A DNA stretch of 64,000 bases from Candidatus Eisenbacteria bacterium. Its GTDB lineage: Bacteria > Desulfobacterota > Binatia > DP-6. A model generated the notes under the pieces. It ran no database searches. It was not told where the DNA came from and was given only the letters and a program-made list of their open reading frames with translations. Location of the stretch: NCBI GenBank assembly GCA_035577985.1, contig DATJZY010000045.1, forward strand, positions 1 through 64,000, given 5' to 3'. Below are positions 1 to 8,636 of this stretch, piece after piece (position 1 is the first letter of the stretch; the number at the start of each line of letters is the position of its first letter). The position numbers were made by a program, and so were the translations under genes.

Positions 1-597
1 AACGTCCGCGGCCGCGAGCCGGAGGGCACGGTCGCTCGCGGCGACTACGAACGCGTGCGCGACGACGTGCTCTCGGCGCTCACGAGCTGGCGATACGACG
101 ACGGCAGGCCGGTCGTGGCGCGCGCGTGGCGTCGGGAGGAAATCCTCTCCGGCCCGTTCGTCGACCGGGCGCCCGACGTCCTCGTCGATCTCGCGCTCGT
201 CGAGGGCTACAGCCCCTCGTGTCTGCGCAGCGGCGGCGCGGGGCCCGCGATTCGGACCCTCGATCGCCGCGGGCACGGCGCGGGGAAGGGCGCGGGCATG
301 AACGGCGCCCATCGGCCCGACGGGCTCTTCGTGCTCGCGGGGGACGGCGTCCGCGCGGGCGCCCTCGCGCGGTGTCACGTCACCGACGCCGTGCCGACGC
401 TGCTCGCCGCAGCCGGCGTTCCGATCCCGCACGGCCTCGACGGCACGGTCCGGACGGCCGCCCTCGTGCGAACGCCCTTGTACGAGGAGGACACGGTGCC
501 GCCGCCGACGGGTGAGCGGGCGCCCTACGACGCCGCTGCTGCCCGCGAGGTGGCCGATCGCCTGGCGGCGCTCGGCTACGTGGAGGCGGCGCGCTGA
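1..597 (+). CDS. C-terminal part of an alkaline-phosphatase-superfamily phosphohydrolase (5' truncated by the window)
   Basis: The reading frame is open from base 1, so the start lies outside the window. The first residues (NVRGREPEG) and the later GAHRPDG, DAVPTLL and DGT motifs match the C-terminal third of type I phosphodiesterase/nucleotide-pyrophosphatase-like members of the alkaline phosphatase superfamily, where a metal-binding His follows a short Gly-rich stretch and a D-x-x-PT-L segment precedes the closing DGT. The N-terminal catalytic Thr/Ser and the other metal ligands are not visible. The stop overlaps the start of the next glycosyltransferase gene (TGATG), so the two are probably co-transcribed; a role in modifying surface glycans or lipids is inference only. 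Confidence 0.75.
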   Translation, partial: NVRGREPEGTVARGDYERVRDDVLSALTSWRYDDGRPVVARAWRREEILSGPFVDRAPDVLVDLALVEGYSPSCLRSGGAGPAIRTLDRRGHGAGKGAGMNGAHRPDGLFVLAGDGVRAGALARCHVTDAVPTLLAAAGVPIPHGLDGTVRTAALVRTPLYEEDTVPPPTGERAPYDAAAAREVADRLAALGYVEAAR

Positions 598-1733
598 TGC
601 GGGTCGCGCTCGTCGTCGCCGGCCCGTATCCGGCCTTCCGCGGGTCGCAGGTGCTCGTGGGGCACGTGGCCGACGGCCTGCGCAGCCGCGGCCACGAGGT
701 CCGGCTCGTCACCTACGGCACGTGGCTCGCGCATCGACCGGGCGTGCATCCGGCACGCATCGTCCTCGACGCCGCCCTCGTCGCGCGGCTCGCGTGGATC
801 GTGTGGCGCGACGGCATCGACGTCGTCCACGCGCACAACTACGAGGCGGCGATCGCGGGACTCGCCGCCGGACGTCTCACGGGCCGCCCAGTCGTCTATC
901 ACGGCCACAGCGCCCTGGCCGACGAGCTGCCGACGTACGCCCGCTCGCCGCAAATGCGGCGGCTGGCCGCACGGATCGGCCGTGCACTCGACGCACACGT
1001 CCCGCGGCGTGCCGACTTCTGCATCGCCGTCACCGACGAGCTCGGCGCGCGGCTCCGGCAGGTAGGCGTGCGCGAGGAGGCGCTCGCGTGCATCGAGCCG
1101 GTCGCCGTTCCAGGCGAGCTACGGCCCATGGCGGCCCGTCCCGGCGAGGAGCCGCTGGTGTGCTACGCCGGCAACCTCGACGGCTACCAGAACCTCGAGT
1201 TCCTGCTGGGCGCCTTCCGCCAGGTGCGGGCGGCGGAGCCGCGCGCCCGCCTGGTCCTCGTGACCCATGCGGACGCGCAGGCCGGCGCGGCACGCCTCGC
1301 GTCGGGGGTGGCCGAGAGCGGGGTGGAGATCGTCCACGCGGCGTCCTACGATGAGGTCCGGGCGCGACTCGGGCGGGCGGCCGTCGCGGTCTGTCCCCGC
1401 ACCGAGCGCTCCGGCTTCCCGATGAAGCTCCTCAACTACATGGCCGAAGGAAAGGCGATCGTCGCCTCGGCAGGCTCGGCCAAGGGGCTCGTCGACGGCG
1501 TCACGGGACGCGTCGTCCCCGACGGGGACGCGGACGCGTTCGCGCGCGCCGTCGTCGCGCTGCTCGCCGACCCCGAAGGTCGCGCCCGCCTCGGACGCGC
1601 CGCGCGCGCCAGCGTCGAGGACACGCGCGCGTGGGAGAACGTGCTCGATCGGCTCGAAGCCGTCTATCACCGGGTGGTCAGCCGGGCCGGCGTGCGGCCG
1701 GCCCACGCACCCGTCACGGGAGTACGACCATGA
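597..1733 (+). CDS. GT4-family glycosyltransferase
   Basis: This 378-residue protein has the GT-B layout of family 4 retaining glycosyltransferases. The N-terminal Rossmann-like half opens MRVALVVAGPYP and contains VVHAHNYEA. The C-terminal nucleotide-sugar domain contains CPRTERSGFPMKLLNYMAEGK, which corresponds to the family's donor-binding E-x7-E region, followed by GLVDG and a C-terminal helix. The ATG overlaps the stop of the preceding phosphohydrolase (TGATG), and its own stop overlaps the next start (ATGA), showing translational coupling. Donor and acceptor cannot be read from the sequence. It is separated from the main glycan locus at 7365-13185 by catabolic genes. Confidence 0.85.
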   Translation: MRVALVVAGPYPAFRGSQVLVGHVADGLRSRGHEVRLVTYGTWLAHRPGVHPARIVLDAALVARLAWIVWRDGIDVVHAHNYEAAIAGLAAGRLTGRPVVYHGHSALADELPTYARSPQMRRLAARIGRALDAHVPRRADFCIAVTDELGARLRQVGVREEALACIEPVAVPGELRPMAARPGEEPLVCYAGNLDGYQNLEFLLGAFRQVRAAEPRARLVLVTHADAQAGAARLASGVAESGVEIVHAASYDEVRARLGRAAVAVCPRTERSGFPMKLLNYMAEGKAIVASAGSAKGLVDGVTGRVVPDGDADAFARAVVALLADPEGRARLGRAARASVEDTRAWENVLDRLEAVYHRVVSRAGVRPAHAPVTGVRP

Positions 1734-2773
1734 CCCAACGACCCCGCGTCGGCATCACGATGGGCGACGCCGCCGGCATCGGCCCCGAGATCACCGTGAA
1801 GTCGCTCGCCGACCCGCGCGCGACCGAGTGGTGCGTCCCGCTCGTGCTCGGCGATGCCCGCGTGCTCGAGAAAGCGATGGACGCAACCGCCGTGCGGCTG
1901 CCCATCCGGCGCATCGCGGGCCCCGCCGACGCGCAGGGCACGCCCGGCACGATCGAGGTGATCGACTACGCGAACATCGACATGGGCCTCCACCGCTGGG
2001 GCGAGGTGAAGCCCAGCTTCGGCGACGCGGCCGTGCGCTACACGAAGGATGCCGGCGCGATGTGCCTCTCGGGCGCGATCGACGCCATGGTGTCGGCGCC
2101 CCTCAACAAGGAAGCCATGCACGAGGCGGGCCATCCGTACGAGGGACAGACGGAGATCCTGGGCGAGCTGACGCACAGCCGGCCGGCGATGGTGATGGTC
2201 GTCGACAAGATGCGCCTCATGCTGTTCACGAATCACATGGCGCTGCGCGCGGTGTGCGACTACGTCACCAAGGAGCGGATGCTCGACCGCATCGTGCTGG
2301 CGGATGCGGCGCTGCGCGACATGGGGATCGCGAAGCCGAAGATCGCCGTGGCGGGCCTCAACCCCCACGCCGGCGAGGCCGGCGTGTTCGGGCTCGAGGA
2401 GGTCGACCACGTGGCGCCCGCCATCGAGGCGGCGCGCTCGCGCGGCATCGACGCGCAGGGCCCGTTCCCTGCCGATACGGTCTTCTTGAAGTCGCGCGAC
2501 GGCGTCTACGACATGACCATCGCGCTCTATCACGATCAGGGTCTCATGGCGGTCAAGCTGGTGGGCTTCGGGCGCGTCGTGACGCTCCTCATCGGCCTGC
2601 CACTCATCCGGACGTCCACCGGACATGGCACGGCGTTCGACATCGCCGGCAAGAACGTCGCCGACCACGTGAACCTGCTCGAAGCGATCCGGGTGGCGGC
2701 GGAGGTCGCGCGTGGCAAAGCAGGCTCGGGCGAGCGCGGTCTCGCCGCGGCGTACGGGCGCAAGGCGGCCTGA
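1730..2773 (+). CDS. pdxA: PdxA-family dehydrogenase, probably PdxA2 (4-phospho-four-carbon-acid 3-dehydrogenase)
   Basis: The 347-residue protein carries the whole PdxA signature: GITMGDAAGIGPEI at the N-terminus, metal-ligand histidines near residues 135 (AGHPYEGQTE) and 169 (TNHMALRAV), and a C-terminal YHDQGLMAVK followed by GLPLIRTS and HGTAFDIAG. PdxA proper oxidises 4-phosphohydroxy-L-threonine in vitamin B6 synthesis. The PdxA2 branch oxidises 4-phospho-D-threonate or -erythronate after a DUF1537 kinase. Because a DUF1537 kinase gene lies 650 bp downstream in the same operon, PdxA2 is the likelier role. The chosen ATG overlaps the previous stop as ATGA; an upstream in-frame GTG would only add residues overlapping the glycosyltransferase. 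Confidence 0.85.
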   Translation: MTQRPRVGITMGDAAGIGPEITVKSLADPRATEWCVPLVLGDARVLEKAMDATAVRLPIRRIAGPADAQGTPGTIEVIDYANIDMGLHRWGEVKPSFGDAAVRYTKDAGAMCLSGAIDAMVSAPLNKEAMHEAGHPYEGQTEILGELTHSRPAMVMVVDKMRLMLFTNHMALRAVCDYVTKERMLDRIVLADAALRDMGIAKPKIAVAGLNPHAGEAGVFGLEEVDHVAPAIEAARSRGIDAQGPFPADTVFLKSRDGVYDMTIALYHDQGLMAVKLVGFGRVVTLLIGLPLIRTSTGHGTAFDIAGKNVADHVNLLEAIRVAAEVARGKAGSGERGLAAAYGRKAA

Positions 2774-2780
2774 GGATCGC

Positions 2781-3419
2781 ATGACGAGCCCGCGCCGCGT
2801 GATCGACGTGTCGGTGCCGAACGGGCCCGGCCAGCACGTGTATCCGGGCGATCCCGAGCCGCGCGTCGAGCCGGTGCGCCGGATCGCGAACGGCGACCCG
2901 TGCAACCTCTCGCTCCTCGGCATGGGGAGCCACACGGGCACGCACGTCGACGCCCCGTACCACTTCCTGGCCGACGGCCCGCGCCTCGGCGAGGTCCCGC
3001 TCGATCGCATGGTGGGCCCGTGTCTGGTGGCCGATCTGCGGGGGCGGCGCGCCGTCGACGCGGCGTCGCTCGCGGGCGTGCCGCTCGAACGCGGCGACAT
3101 CCTCGTCTGCCTCACCGACAACTCGGCGCGCTGGAGCGCGCCGAGCTTCCAGCGCGACTTCACGTTCATCACGCGCGATGCCGCCGATCTGATGGTCGAG
3201 CGCGGCGTGCGCGCGGTCGGCATGGACTACCTCTCGATCGAGGAGTTCGGCAGCCCGGACTTCCCGGTGCACCATCGCCTCCTCGGGGCGGGGATCTTCG
3301 TCATCGAAGGACTCGATCTGCGCCGGGTCGCGCCGGGCCGCTACTATCTCGTGTGCCTGCCGCTCAAGTTCCCCGACCTCGACGGCGCGCCTGCGCGCGC
3401 GGTGCTGCTGGAGTACTGA
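2781..3419 (+). CDS. Cyclase-family (kynurenine formamidase-like) metal-dependent hydrolase
   Basis: The product has 212 residues. It has the hallmark motif HTGTHVDAPYHF at residues 51-62, whose histidines and aspartate bind the two metal ions in the cyclase/KynB fold. An early DVSVPNGPG and a late GAGIFVIEGL also fit the family. These enzymes hydrolyse N-formylkynurenine, isatin or lactone-like bonds. Its position between a PdxA2-like dehydrogenase and a DUF1537 kinase suggests a lactone or amide hydrolysis step in the same four-carbon sugar-acid pathway, but that substrate is inference. The ATG at 2781 follows the pdxA stop by 7 bases. Confidence 0.85.
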   Translation: MTSPRRVIDVSVPNGPGQHVYPGDPEPRVEPVRRIANGDPCNLSLLGMGSHTGTHVDAPYHFLADGPRLGEVPLDRMVGPCLVADLRGRRAVDAASLAGVPLERGDILVCLTDNSARWSAPSFQRDFTFITRDAADLMVERGVRAVGMDYLSIEEFGSPDFPVHHRLLGAGIFVIEGLDLRRVAPGRYYLVCLPLKFPDLDGAPARAVLLEY

Positions 3420-3425
3420 CGGGGC

Positions 3426-4637
3426 ATGGAGCCCCTCTGCGTCATCGCCGACGATCTGACCGGGGCGTGCGATGTCGGCGCCGCGCTGCTGCCGTGGCCC
3501 GAGTCCGTCCTGGTCGACGTGGGGACCGGCGACCCGGTGCGCCCGCCCGTGCCCGGGCTTCACGTTCGCAACACGCAGAGCCGCGCGCTGCCCGCACCGC
3601 GCGCCGCCAAGGCCGTGACGAGCGTGCTGCGGACGCTGCCGCGGCCGTGGAAGGGCATCCTCGTCAAGAAGATCGACACGGGGCTGCGCGGCTCGCTCGG
3701 GGCCGAGCTCGACGCCGCCATCGAAGCCGTCGGCGCCGCCGAAGCGTTCGTGCTCCCGGCGATCCCCGACACTGGGCGGACGACGGTCGGCGGAATCCAG
3801 CGCATCGACGGCGTGCCGGTCGATCAGACGGCCTTCGCGACCGATCCCGAGAACCCGGTGCGCGACGCGCGGGTCGGCGCGGCGATCGAGGTGACGAGCC
3901 GCCGCCGCACGGGCATCCTCGAGTTGACCCACGTGCGCCGGGGCGCGGTGGCGGCGGCCGTCGACCGCCTGCGGGCCGAGGGCACCCAGGTCGTCGTGTG
4001 CGACGCCGAGACCGAGCAGGATCTCGAACGGACGCTGCAGGTGCTGGCGGCACGCGCACGGCCGCTCGTGCTCGCGGGTTCGACCGGCCTCGCCCACGCG
4101 CTTCGTCGAGTGCTCGGCGCGCCGGCGGAGGGCGCAGCGCCCGGCAACCGCACGCCCGCGCCCGGGAAGGGTGGCGTGCTCGTGGTCGTCGGCAGCGCAC
4201 ACCCCGTGGCGCGCGTCCAGCTCGCGCGTGCCGAGGCGCTGGCCTGGCTCCGTGTGATCGTGGTGGCCAAGGACGCGGACGTGTCCGGCGCGGCGACGGC
4301 GGCTGCGGCCGCGATCGCGACGGGCGGCAACGTCGCGCTCGTGACGCCCAACGAGCGCGCGAAACCCGGCGCCGTGCTCCCGGTCGCCGCGGCGGCGGAG
4401 ATGGCGCTCGCCGCGGCGCTTCCGGCGGGGCTCGTGCTCGTCGGCGGCGAGACCGCCTTCCGCACGCTGGTGGCGATGGGTGTTCGATGGCTCGCGGTCG
4501 ACGCCGCACCGGCGCCGCTGTGCGTGCGCGGCCACGTCGCGAGCGGCGCACGCGCGGGACTCGCCGTCGTGACCAAGGGCGGGTCGAGCGGGCCACCCGA
4601 GCGCGTCGCGGATCTCATCCGGGAGTTGACGGCGTGA
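3426..4637 (+). CDS. Four-carbon acid sugar kinase (DUF1537 family)
   Basis: This protein has 403 residues. It begins CVIADDLTGACDVGAALL, the N-terminal substrate-binding signature of the DUF1537 family (DtnK/OtnK/DenK-type kinases), and has KKIDTGLRGSLGAEL further on. The C-terminal nucleotide-binding half contains LVLAGSTGLAHALRR, VLVVVGSAHP and VTKGGSSG. Known members phosphorylate D-threonate, L- or D-erythronate or related C4 acids, feeding a PdxA2 dehydrogenase such as the one upstream. Exact substrate cannot be assigned. It sits 6 bases after the cyclase gene, and its stop overlaps the FKBP gene's GTG start (GTGA). Confidence 0.85.
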   Translation: MEPLCVIADDLTGACDVGAALLPWPESVLVDVGTGDPVRPPVPGLHVRNTQSRALPAPRAAKAVTSVLRTLPRPWKGILVKKIDTGLRGSLGAELDAAIEAVGAAEAFVLPAIPDTGRTTVGGIQRIDGVPVDQTAFATDPENPVRDARVGAAIEVTSRRRTGILELTHVRRGAVAAAVDRLRAEGTQVVVCDAETEQDLERTLQVLAARARPLVLAGSTGLAHALRRVLGAPAEGAAPGNRTPAPGKGGVLVVVGSAHPVARVQLARAEALAWLRVIVVAKDADVSGAATAAAAAIATGGNVALVTPNERAKPGAVLPVAAAAEMALAAALPAGLVLVGGETAFRTLVAMGVRWLAVDAAPAPLCVRGHVASGARAGLAVVTKGGSSGPPERVADLIRELTA

Positions 4638-5107
4638 GCGACGACCTCACCGTCGCTCCCGACCGCGTGGTGACGGTCGAGTACACCGTCCACCTGGAGA
4701 ACGGGCGCCTGCTCGACTCGACGGGGCACTGCGGTCCGATCGCGATCATGGTCGGCGCGGGGCAGCTCTTTGCGGCGCTCGAGGATCGCATCATCGGCAT
4801 GCGGCCGGGCGAGACGCGCGAGCTCCGCATCCCGCCCGAGGAGGCATACGGCGTCGGCCACGACGAGCTGGTGCGGACGATCCCGCGCGATCTCCTGCCG
4901 CCGGACCTCGAGCTGGTGGTCGGCGAGGAGTACCGGTTGAAGAGCCCGGACGGAAAGCCGCTGCGCTTCCGCGTCGTCGAGATCGCCGGCGGGGCGGTGC
5001 GCGCCGACTTCAACCCGCCGTTCGCGGGTCAGGCCCTCTTGGCCACCGTCACCGTGGTCGCCGTCCGGATGCCGACCCCCGAGGAGGAGCGGCGCGGGCG
5101 GGTGTAG
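4634..5107 (+). CDS. FKBP-type peptidyl-prolyl isomerase, SlyD-like
   Basis: This 157-residue protein has the split FKBP fold: VVTVEYTVHLENGRLLDST at the N-terminus, then GAGQLFAALEDRIIGMRPGE and IPPEEAYG. An inserted flap (about residues 75-125) in the SlyD/FkpB position probably binds unfolded client proteins. There is no signal peptide and no His-rich metal tail like that of E. coli SlyD, so a cytoplasmic folding helper is likely. The GTG start overlaps the kinase stop (GTGA). The last 59 bases overlap the tail of the opposite-strand gene at 5049-7298. Confidence 0.85.
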   Translation: MSDDLTVAPDRVVTVEYTVHLENGRLLDSTGHCGPIAIMVGAGQLFAALEDRIIGMRPGETRELRIPPEEAYGVGHDELVRTIPRDLLPPDLELVVGEEYRLKSPDGKPLRFRVVEIAGGAVRADFNPPFAGQALLATVTVVAVRMPTPEEERRGRV

Positions 5108-7298
5108 GCGCCGGCGCGGGCTCGACCGCGAGCGGGCCCAGGATGCGGAATCCGCACCGCCCCGAGATGGCGAGGGTCTTGCCCCAGTCGCCGATCTCCA
5201 TCCGGTCGACCGTGGCGAGCCCGAGCCGCCGATAGGACGCGTTCTTCGTGAGCACGGCGAGGTAGCCGAGGGGCAGCGCGTAGCGCGGATCTTCGAAGCG
5301 CGACGCCTCGGCGACCAGCGCGTCGGCGTACCGTACGAGCCAGTCGCGGATCCGTGGCTCGCCCGTGATCGCGTGCACCGCCGCGAGCCCGTCGGCGAGG
5401 ATGCCCATCTTCCAGTCGCCGGCCGCCGGGGTCGCCTGGTGGGCGCCGAGCGCCGTGTCGGCATAGCTCTTCGCGGCATCGCGGTAGCGCCCGTCGCCCG
5501 TGGCGTCGTAGGCGGCCGCGAGCGCGATCATGGGCCAGCCGAACTGGCGCGGGTTGCCGGCCTTGTAGCGGCGCCGCACGAGCACGTCCGCGATGCCGCG
5601 CGCGGCGTCGAGCGAGCGCACCTCGCCCGTGAGCCGATAGTGCGTCACGAGCCCTTCGAGCCACGTGTGGCCGAGGTCGATCGTGTTCGGCGATTCGACG
5701 GCGAAGTGCTTCACCTTGTGCGGGTGGTTGATGCCGACCACGTCTTCGTGGCCGGGCGCGAAGTGGATGATGTCGACGTCGCGATAGTGGCGCCCGGCGG
5801 CGATGAACGCGTCCCAGTCCTCGCGCGCTCCGGTTCCCGCCCAGGCGAGGCCCAGGACCTGGGTCAGGTCGTATTCGAGGTTGCCCCAGGCGTCGCATCC
5901 CTCGCTCCGATCGCGATAGCCGGGAAAGTTCCAGTCGCCCCAGTTGAGCGCGCCGTAGGTCCCGACGCGTTCGCGCTCGCTCGTGCGCTGATCGCACGGC
6001 ACGGGCGGCCCGTCGTCCCATCGCTCGGCGCGGCCGCGGGCGAGGTAGCGACCGATCCCGATCTGGAGGCGGGAGAAGAAACTCGCGGCGCCCGGCGAGG
6101 CGGCGGCGAGCGCGTTCGGGAGCGCGCGCGACGCGACGATCCAGGCGGCATCCGGCCGCGCGACCAGCGGATGCTGCAGCCGGGTTGCGAGTGCGGCGGG
6201 GTCGGCGGCGTGCGCGGGATCCTCGATCGCGATCCAGAGGTCGAAGGTCTTGGCGGCGCCGATGCCGAGGTCCACCGTCTCGTCGCCGTGTCCGGCGAGG
6301 AGATCGACCGTCAGCTCTCCCGGGCCGACACGAAGCGCCTGCGGCCACTCCTCGCGCAGGTAGCGACGGACGAGCGTCACCGCCACGCCGTCGCCGGCGG
6401 CGCGCAGCCATCCGTCGGCCTGCTGCGCGAGCGGGGTGCCGTCGAGCGCCGGCGCGCCCGCGTCCCACTGTGCGAGCGTGTGTGCCTCCTTCAGGTCCTC
6501 GAAGCGCCGCGCGCCCCCGCCGACGCCGACGGCGCCGCTCGCAAAGCGCCCGCGAACGGTGAACGGGAACGACGTGATGCGGCTGTAGGAGCGCGACGAG
6601 AAGCTCGTCAGCGTGAGCTGCACGCGGACCCACGGTTGGCCCGCGAAGGCGGCGATGCGGAGCTCGAAGGTGAGGTCGCTCGGGTAGCGGCCCTGCAGGA
6701 GGACCTCCGTGCGCACCGGACCCTCGGTCTCGATGCCGGAACGCAGGTCACGCAGAGCGCCGGGGGATTGCTCGGCGACCGCCGGGTCGGGGACGGGCAC
6801 TTCGCCCAGCGCCGGACGGCCCTTCAGGCGAGCCGAGCGAAGCGTGGCGGTCGCGTCGCGCGGGACGGTGAGCTCGAGCGGCCCGCTCGTGAGGACGATG
6901 TCGGTCGCGGTCCGGGCCGTCCGCACGGCGTCGGGGAAGGCGGCGGCCTTCCCGCCACCGTCCCGCAGCGTGTAGGTGACGGTCTCGTCCGCGCCGGCAC
7001 TGGCGAGGAAGTCCAGCAGGAGCCAGCGTATCGATCCATCGGGCCAACGCTCGAGGATGTGCGTCTGCGAGAGCGCCGGATGGTCGCTCGGGTCCGCGAT
7101 CCAGAGGCCGGCGGTCGTGCGCACGCGCCCCGCGGGCAGCGGCACGCCGACGGTCACCGGCTCGGCCTTGCGCGCGACGCCGGCCGGCTCGGCGATCGCG
7201 AGCGGTACCCGGAGCGGCGCGGCCGTTCCCCGCCAAGCGCACAGCAGGAGCAGGGCGACGGCGAAGCGGAGCGCGCGCACGAGACGGCAGCGTGCCAC
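5049..7298 (-). CDS. Large secreted protein resembling exo-rhamnogalacturonan lyases (PcRGLX/YetA-like)
   Basis: 749 residues with an N-terminal signal peptide (basic MARCRLVRALR, then a Leu/Ala core ending near GTAAPLR). The region after it (VTVGVPLPAG to ERWPDGSIRWLLLDF, about residues 45-95) resembles the RIFT-barrel domain of PcRGLX/YetA-type exo-rhamnogalacturonan lyases. The last third (LEGLVTHYRLTGEVRSLDAARG and repeated helical pairs) looks like an alpha/alpha toroid. Family assignment is from pattern memory and needs a profile search; substrate is unknown. The GTG start has GAGGAG about 12 bases upstream. It is transcribed divergently from the epimerase and its 3' end overlaps the FKBP gene by 59 bases. 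Confidence 0.55.
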   Translation of the reverse strand: MARCRLVRALRFAVALLLLCAWRGTAAPLRVPLAIAEPAGVARKAEPVTVGVPLPAGRVRTTAGLWIADPSDHPALSQTHILERWPDGSIRWLLLDFLASAGADETVTYTLRDGGGKAAAFPDAVRTARTATDIVLTSGPLELTVPRDATATLRSARLKGRPALGEVPVPDPAVAEQSPGALRDLRSGIETEGPVRTEVLLQGRYPSDLTFELRIAAFAGQPWVRVQLTLTSFSSRSYSRITSFPFTVRGRFASGAVGVGGGARRFEDLKEAHTLAQWDAGAPALDGTPLAQQADGWLRAAGDGVAVTLVRRYLREEWPQALRVGPGELTVDLLAGHGDETVDLGIGAAKTFDLWIAIEDPAHAADPAALATRLQHPLVARPDAAWIVASRALPNALAAASPGAASFFSRLQIGIGRYLARGRAERWDDGPPVPCDQRTSERERVGTYGALNWGDWNFPGYRDRSEGCDAWGNLEYDLTQVLGLAWAGTGAREDWDAFIAAGRHYRDVDIIHFAPGHEDVVGINHPHKVKHFAVESPNTIDLGHTWLEGLVTHYRLTGEVRSLDAARGIADVLVRRRYKAGNPRQFGWPMIALAAAYDATGDGRYRDAAKSYADTALGAHQATPAAGDWKMGILADGLAAVHAITGEPRIRDWLVRYADALVAEASRFEDPRYALPLGYLAVLTKNASYRRLGLATVDRMEIGDWGKTLAISGRCGFRILGPLAVEPAPAPTPARAAPPRGSASGRRPR

Positions 7299-7328
7299 TC
7301 ACCATGCTCCTCGGCAAACCGTCTGAGC

Positions 7329-7357
7329 TTGCGGCTCACGTCGGCCTTGCATAGAGT
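7329..7357 (+). promoter_or_regulatory. Promoter of the glycan operon, leaderless type
   Basis: TTGCGG (7329-7334), 17-bp spacer, TAGAGT (7352-7357), then 7 bases to the GTG start of the epimerase at 7365. Transcription starting about 7 bases after the -10 would begin at the start codon, leaving no room for a Shine-Dalgarno sequence. Confidence 0.5.
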
Positions 7358-7364
7358 CCGGCGG

Positions 7365-8330
7365 GTGAGCCAGGAAAAGGTATACCTCGTCACCGGCGGC
7401 GCGGGCTTCATCGGATCGAACATCGCGGAAGCGCTCGTGAAGCGAGGCGATCGCGTCCGTGTGTTCGACAACTTCGTGACCGGCCGCCGCGAGAACCTCG
7501 AGGCCGCGGGTCGCGTCGAGCTGATCGAGGGCGACCTGCGCGACCCGGTCGCGGTCCGGCGCGCCGTCGCAGGCGTCGACGGCGTCTTCCACGAGGCCGC
7601 GTTGCGCTCGGTGCCGCGCTCGGTCGACGACCCCACCAGCTCGAACGAGGTCAACATCACCGGCACGCTGAACCTCCTCATGGCGTGTCGCGAGGCGAAG
7701 GTTGGGCGCGTCGTGTACGCGTCGTCCTCGTCGGTCTATGGCGACGACCCGGCGCTGCCGAAGGTCGAGACGCTGCCGACCAATCCCATCTCGCCGTACG
7801 CCGTCTCGAAGCTCGGGGCCGAGAACTACTGCCGCACCTTCGCGCGGCTGTACGGCCTCGAGACGGTGAGCCTGCGCTACTTCAACGTCTTCGGGCCGCG
7901 CCAGAACCCGGAGTCTATCTACTCCGCGGTGATCCCGCGTTTCCTCGAGCAGGCGCTCAAGCGCGAGCCCCTCGAAGTCCACGGCGACGGCCTCCAGTCG
8001 CGCGACTTCACGTACATCGACAACGTCGTGCAGGGGAACCTCCGCGCCATGCAGGCGCCCGCCGCGGGCGTCTCGGGCGAGGTGTTCAACATCGCGTGCA
8101 ACACCCGGCACTCGCTCATCGACATCGCCGACGAGATCGGACGCTTCCTCGGCCGCACCCTCGAGCGCAAGCACGTCGCCGCGCGGGCGGGCGACGTGAA
8201 GCACACCCTCGCGGACATCTCCAAGGCGGAGCGCCTGCTCGGCTACAAGCCGACGGTCGACTTCGCGGAGGGGATGCACCGCACCTGCACCTACTTCGTT
8301 CAGCGCTTCGGCACCGGAGCGGCCGCCTAG
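7365..8330 (+). CDS. NAD-dependent UDP-sugar epimerase (SDR family, GalE/WbpP-like)
   Basis: This extended short-chain dehydrogenase/reductase has 321 residues. The NAD-binding GGAGFIG lies at residues 11-17, the catalytic YAVSK at Tyr145-Lys149, with ASSSSVYGDD before it. The RYFNVFGPRQNPES and GDGLQSRDFTYIDNVV motifs are typical of UDP-N-acetylglucosamine/UDP-glucose 4-epimerases. It probably supplies an activated sugar to the glycosyltransferases downstream. Precise substrate (UDP-Glc, UDP-GlcNAc or a uronate) is not settled. The GTG start is chosen because the NAD-binding strand begins four residues later and the promoter ends 7 bases upstream; a much longer upstream extension of the frame is antisense to 5049-7298. 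Confidence 0.85.
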   Translation: MSQEKVYLVTGGAGFIGSNIAEALVKRGDRVRVFDNFVTGRRENLEAAGRVELIEGDLRDPVAVRRAVAGVDGVFHEAALRSVPRSVDDPTSSNEVNITGTLNLLMACREAKVGRVVYASSSSVYGDDPALPKVETLPTNPISPYAVSKLGAENYCRTFARLYGLETVSLRYFNVFGPRQNPESIYSAVIPRFLEQALKREPLEVHGDGLQSRDFTYIDNVVQGNLRAMQAPAAGVSGEVFNIACNTRHSLIDIADEIGRFLGRTLERKHVAARAGDVKHTLADISKAERLLGYKPTVDFAEGMHRTCTYFVQRFGTGAAA

Positions 8331-8364
8331 CAGAGCGCGCGCGGCGCGCCGTGGGGGGACGGAC

Positions 8365-8631
8365 ATGAGCGTCGACATCCACCGCGAAGCAGACGAGCTC
8401 TGGCGCTACTACAGCGAGCTCGGCCGGCGGCTCTCGCAGGCCGGCGTGCGCGACGTCCCCGATCTCCTGGGGCTCTACGAGCAGTTGAAGCGCGCCCTGG
8501 ACGCCGTCAGCGCACAGGAGATCCAGTGGGCGCTCGACCAGGCGCAGGGACTGATCGAGACCCTCGTCCGCATGGCGTCGGACCTCCAGGCGCTGCGGGC
8601 GCTCAAGGGGGCGCTCGAGAAGCAGGGCTGA
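8365..8631 (+). CDS. Small all-helical protein of unknown function in the glycan locus
   Basis: I do not recognise a family for this 88-residue protein. It is predicted almost entirely helical (ELWRYYSELGRRLSQAG, LGLYEQLKRALDAVS, ALDQAQGLIETLVRMA), acidic, with no Cys, no signal peptide and no membrane segment. A purine-rich GGGGGGACGGAC precedes the ATG. It lies 34 bases after the epimerase gene and 5 bases before a glycosyltransferase gene, so it is probably part of the same operon. A regulatory or scaffolding role is speculation. Confidence 0.7.
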   Translation: MSVDIHREADELWRYYSELGRRLSQAGVRDVPDLLGLYEQLKRALDAVSAQEIQWALDQAQGLIETLVRMASDLQALRALKGALEKQG

Positions 8632-8636
8632 GGCGC

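Noticed and set aside
5373-7364. Long N-terminal extension of the epimerase frame
   Set aside because: It is antisense to the secreted lyase-like gene, has biased shadow composition, and the NAD-binding motif begins right after GTG 7365.
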